NCBI GenBank assembly: GCA_963930645.1
Contig: OZ005660.1
Coordinates: 201,157,927-201,221,926, forward strand
Reading direction: 5' to 3'
Origin: Salticus scenicus
Taxonomy: Eukaryota; Arthropoda; Arachnida; Araneae; Salticidae
DNA: 64,000 nucleotides
Shown here: piece by piece, positions 63,998 through 64,000 of the stretch
Numbering within the stretch: position 1 is the first letter of the stretch
Layout: each line of letters begins with the position of its first letter
The notes under the pieces: generated by a model
Databases searched by the model: none
What the model saw: only the letters and a program-made list of their open reading frames with translations
Told to the model about the DNA's origin: nothing
Made by a program: the position numbers and the translations under genes

Positions 63998-64000
63998 ATT

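Larger units (their letters stand above)
63760..64000. repeat. Palindrome holding both tRNA-Thr-like copies
   Basis: Arms 63760-63875 and 63885-64000 mirror each other without any gap around a 9-base spacer (AGAAAAAAA). Base symmetry holds to the last base of the window, so the palindrome may extend beyond it. Inner arms include CCGACAACCGGTCGGCATTACTC and GACAACCTTTAGGC. Confidence 0.95.

Overview
The window is eukaryotic nuclear DNA: very AT-rich, with spliced coding sequence (GT-AG introns of 2.1-2.7 kb), many pure A or T runs of 20-30 bases, and dense layers of nested transposons. The mix (mariner and Tc1, piggyBac, a Penelope-like element, Helentron-type rolling-circle elements, solo LTRs, tRNA-derived palindromes) and the CRAL-TRIO host gene fit an arthropod. 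My impression is a chelicerate, probably a spider, but that is inference from repeat style and not proven by any single marker.

Layout. 1-9.3 kb: foldback repeats enclosing a solo LTR (3.93-4.56 kb) and a head-to-head pair of decayed Penelope-like element copies (RT with YVDD plus GIY-YIG endonuclease), each ending in a hammerhead-like motif. 10-14.2 kb: foldback MITEs and a decayed Tc1 element. 14.2-16.1 kb: nested Helentron-type non-autonomous elements. 17.33-18.51 kb: a TTAA-bounded piggyBac relic. 18.53-25.99 kb: one uninterrupted 2488-codon Helentron gene, the centrepiece. 26-27.3 kb: tandem repeats downstream of it. 27.3-45.1 kb: repeated non-autonomous rolling-circle elements of three families (called A, B and D here; family C is at 14.4-15.6 kb), plus another solo LTR and two internally deleted mariners. 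46.9-55.0 kb: the last four exons of a CRAL-TRIO lipid-transfer gene with a minisatellite in its 3' UTR. 55.9-64 kb: mostly non-coding, with a minisatellite framed by inverted arms, a 0.4 kb palindrome, and a tRNA-Thr-like pair arranged as a near-perfect palindrome at the right edge.

How parts relate. The Helentron protein joins a 22-unit basic 21-residue repeat, a Cys-rich domain, a HUH Rep nuclease, a Pif1-type helicase, an endonuclease/exonuclease/phosphatase domain and a C-terminal Ulp1-type cysteine protease in one open frame. Families A-D lack genes but share one plan: a palindromic 5' end followed by a motif like TATTGnAATCAY, a microsatellite, tandem monomers, then an inverted copy of the 5' end just before a 3' hairpin. 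That is the plan of Helentron-associated elements, so a Helentron such as the one here is the expected source of their mobility. I could not identify the Helentron's own termini, so a direct pairing is not shown.
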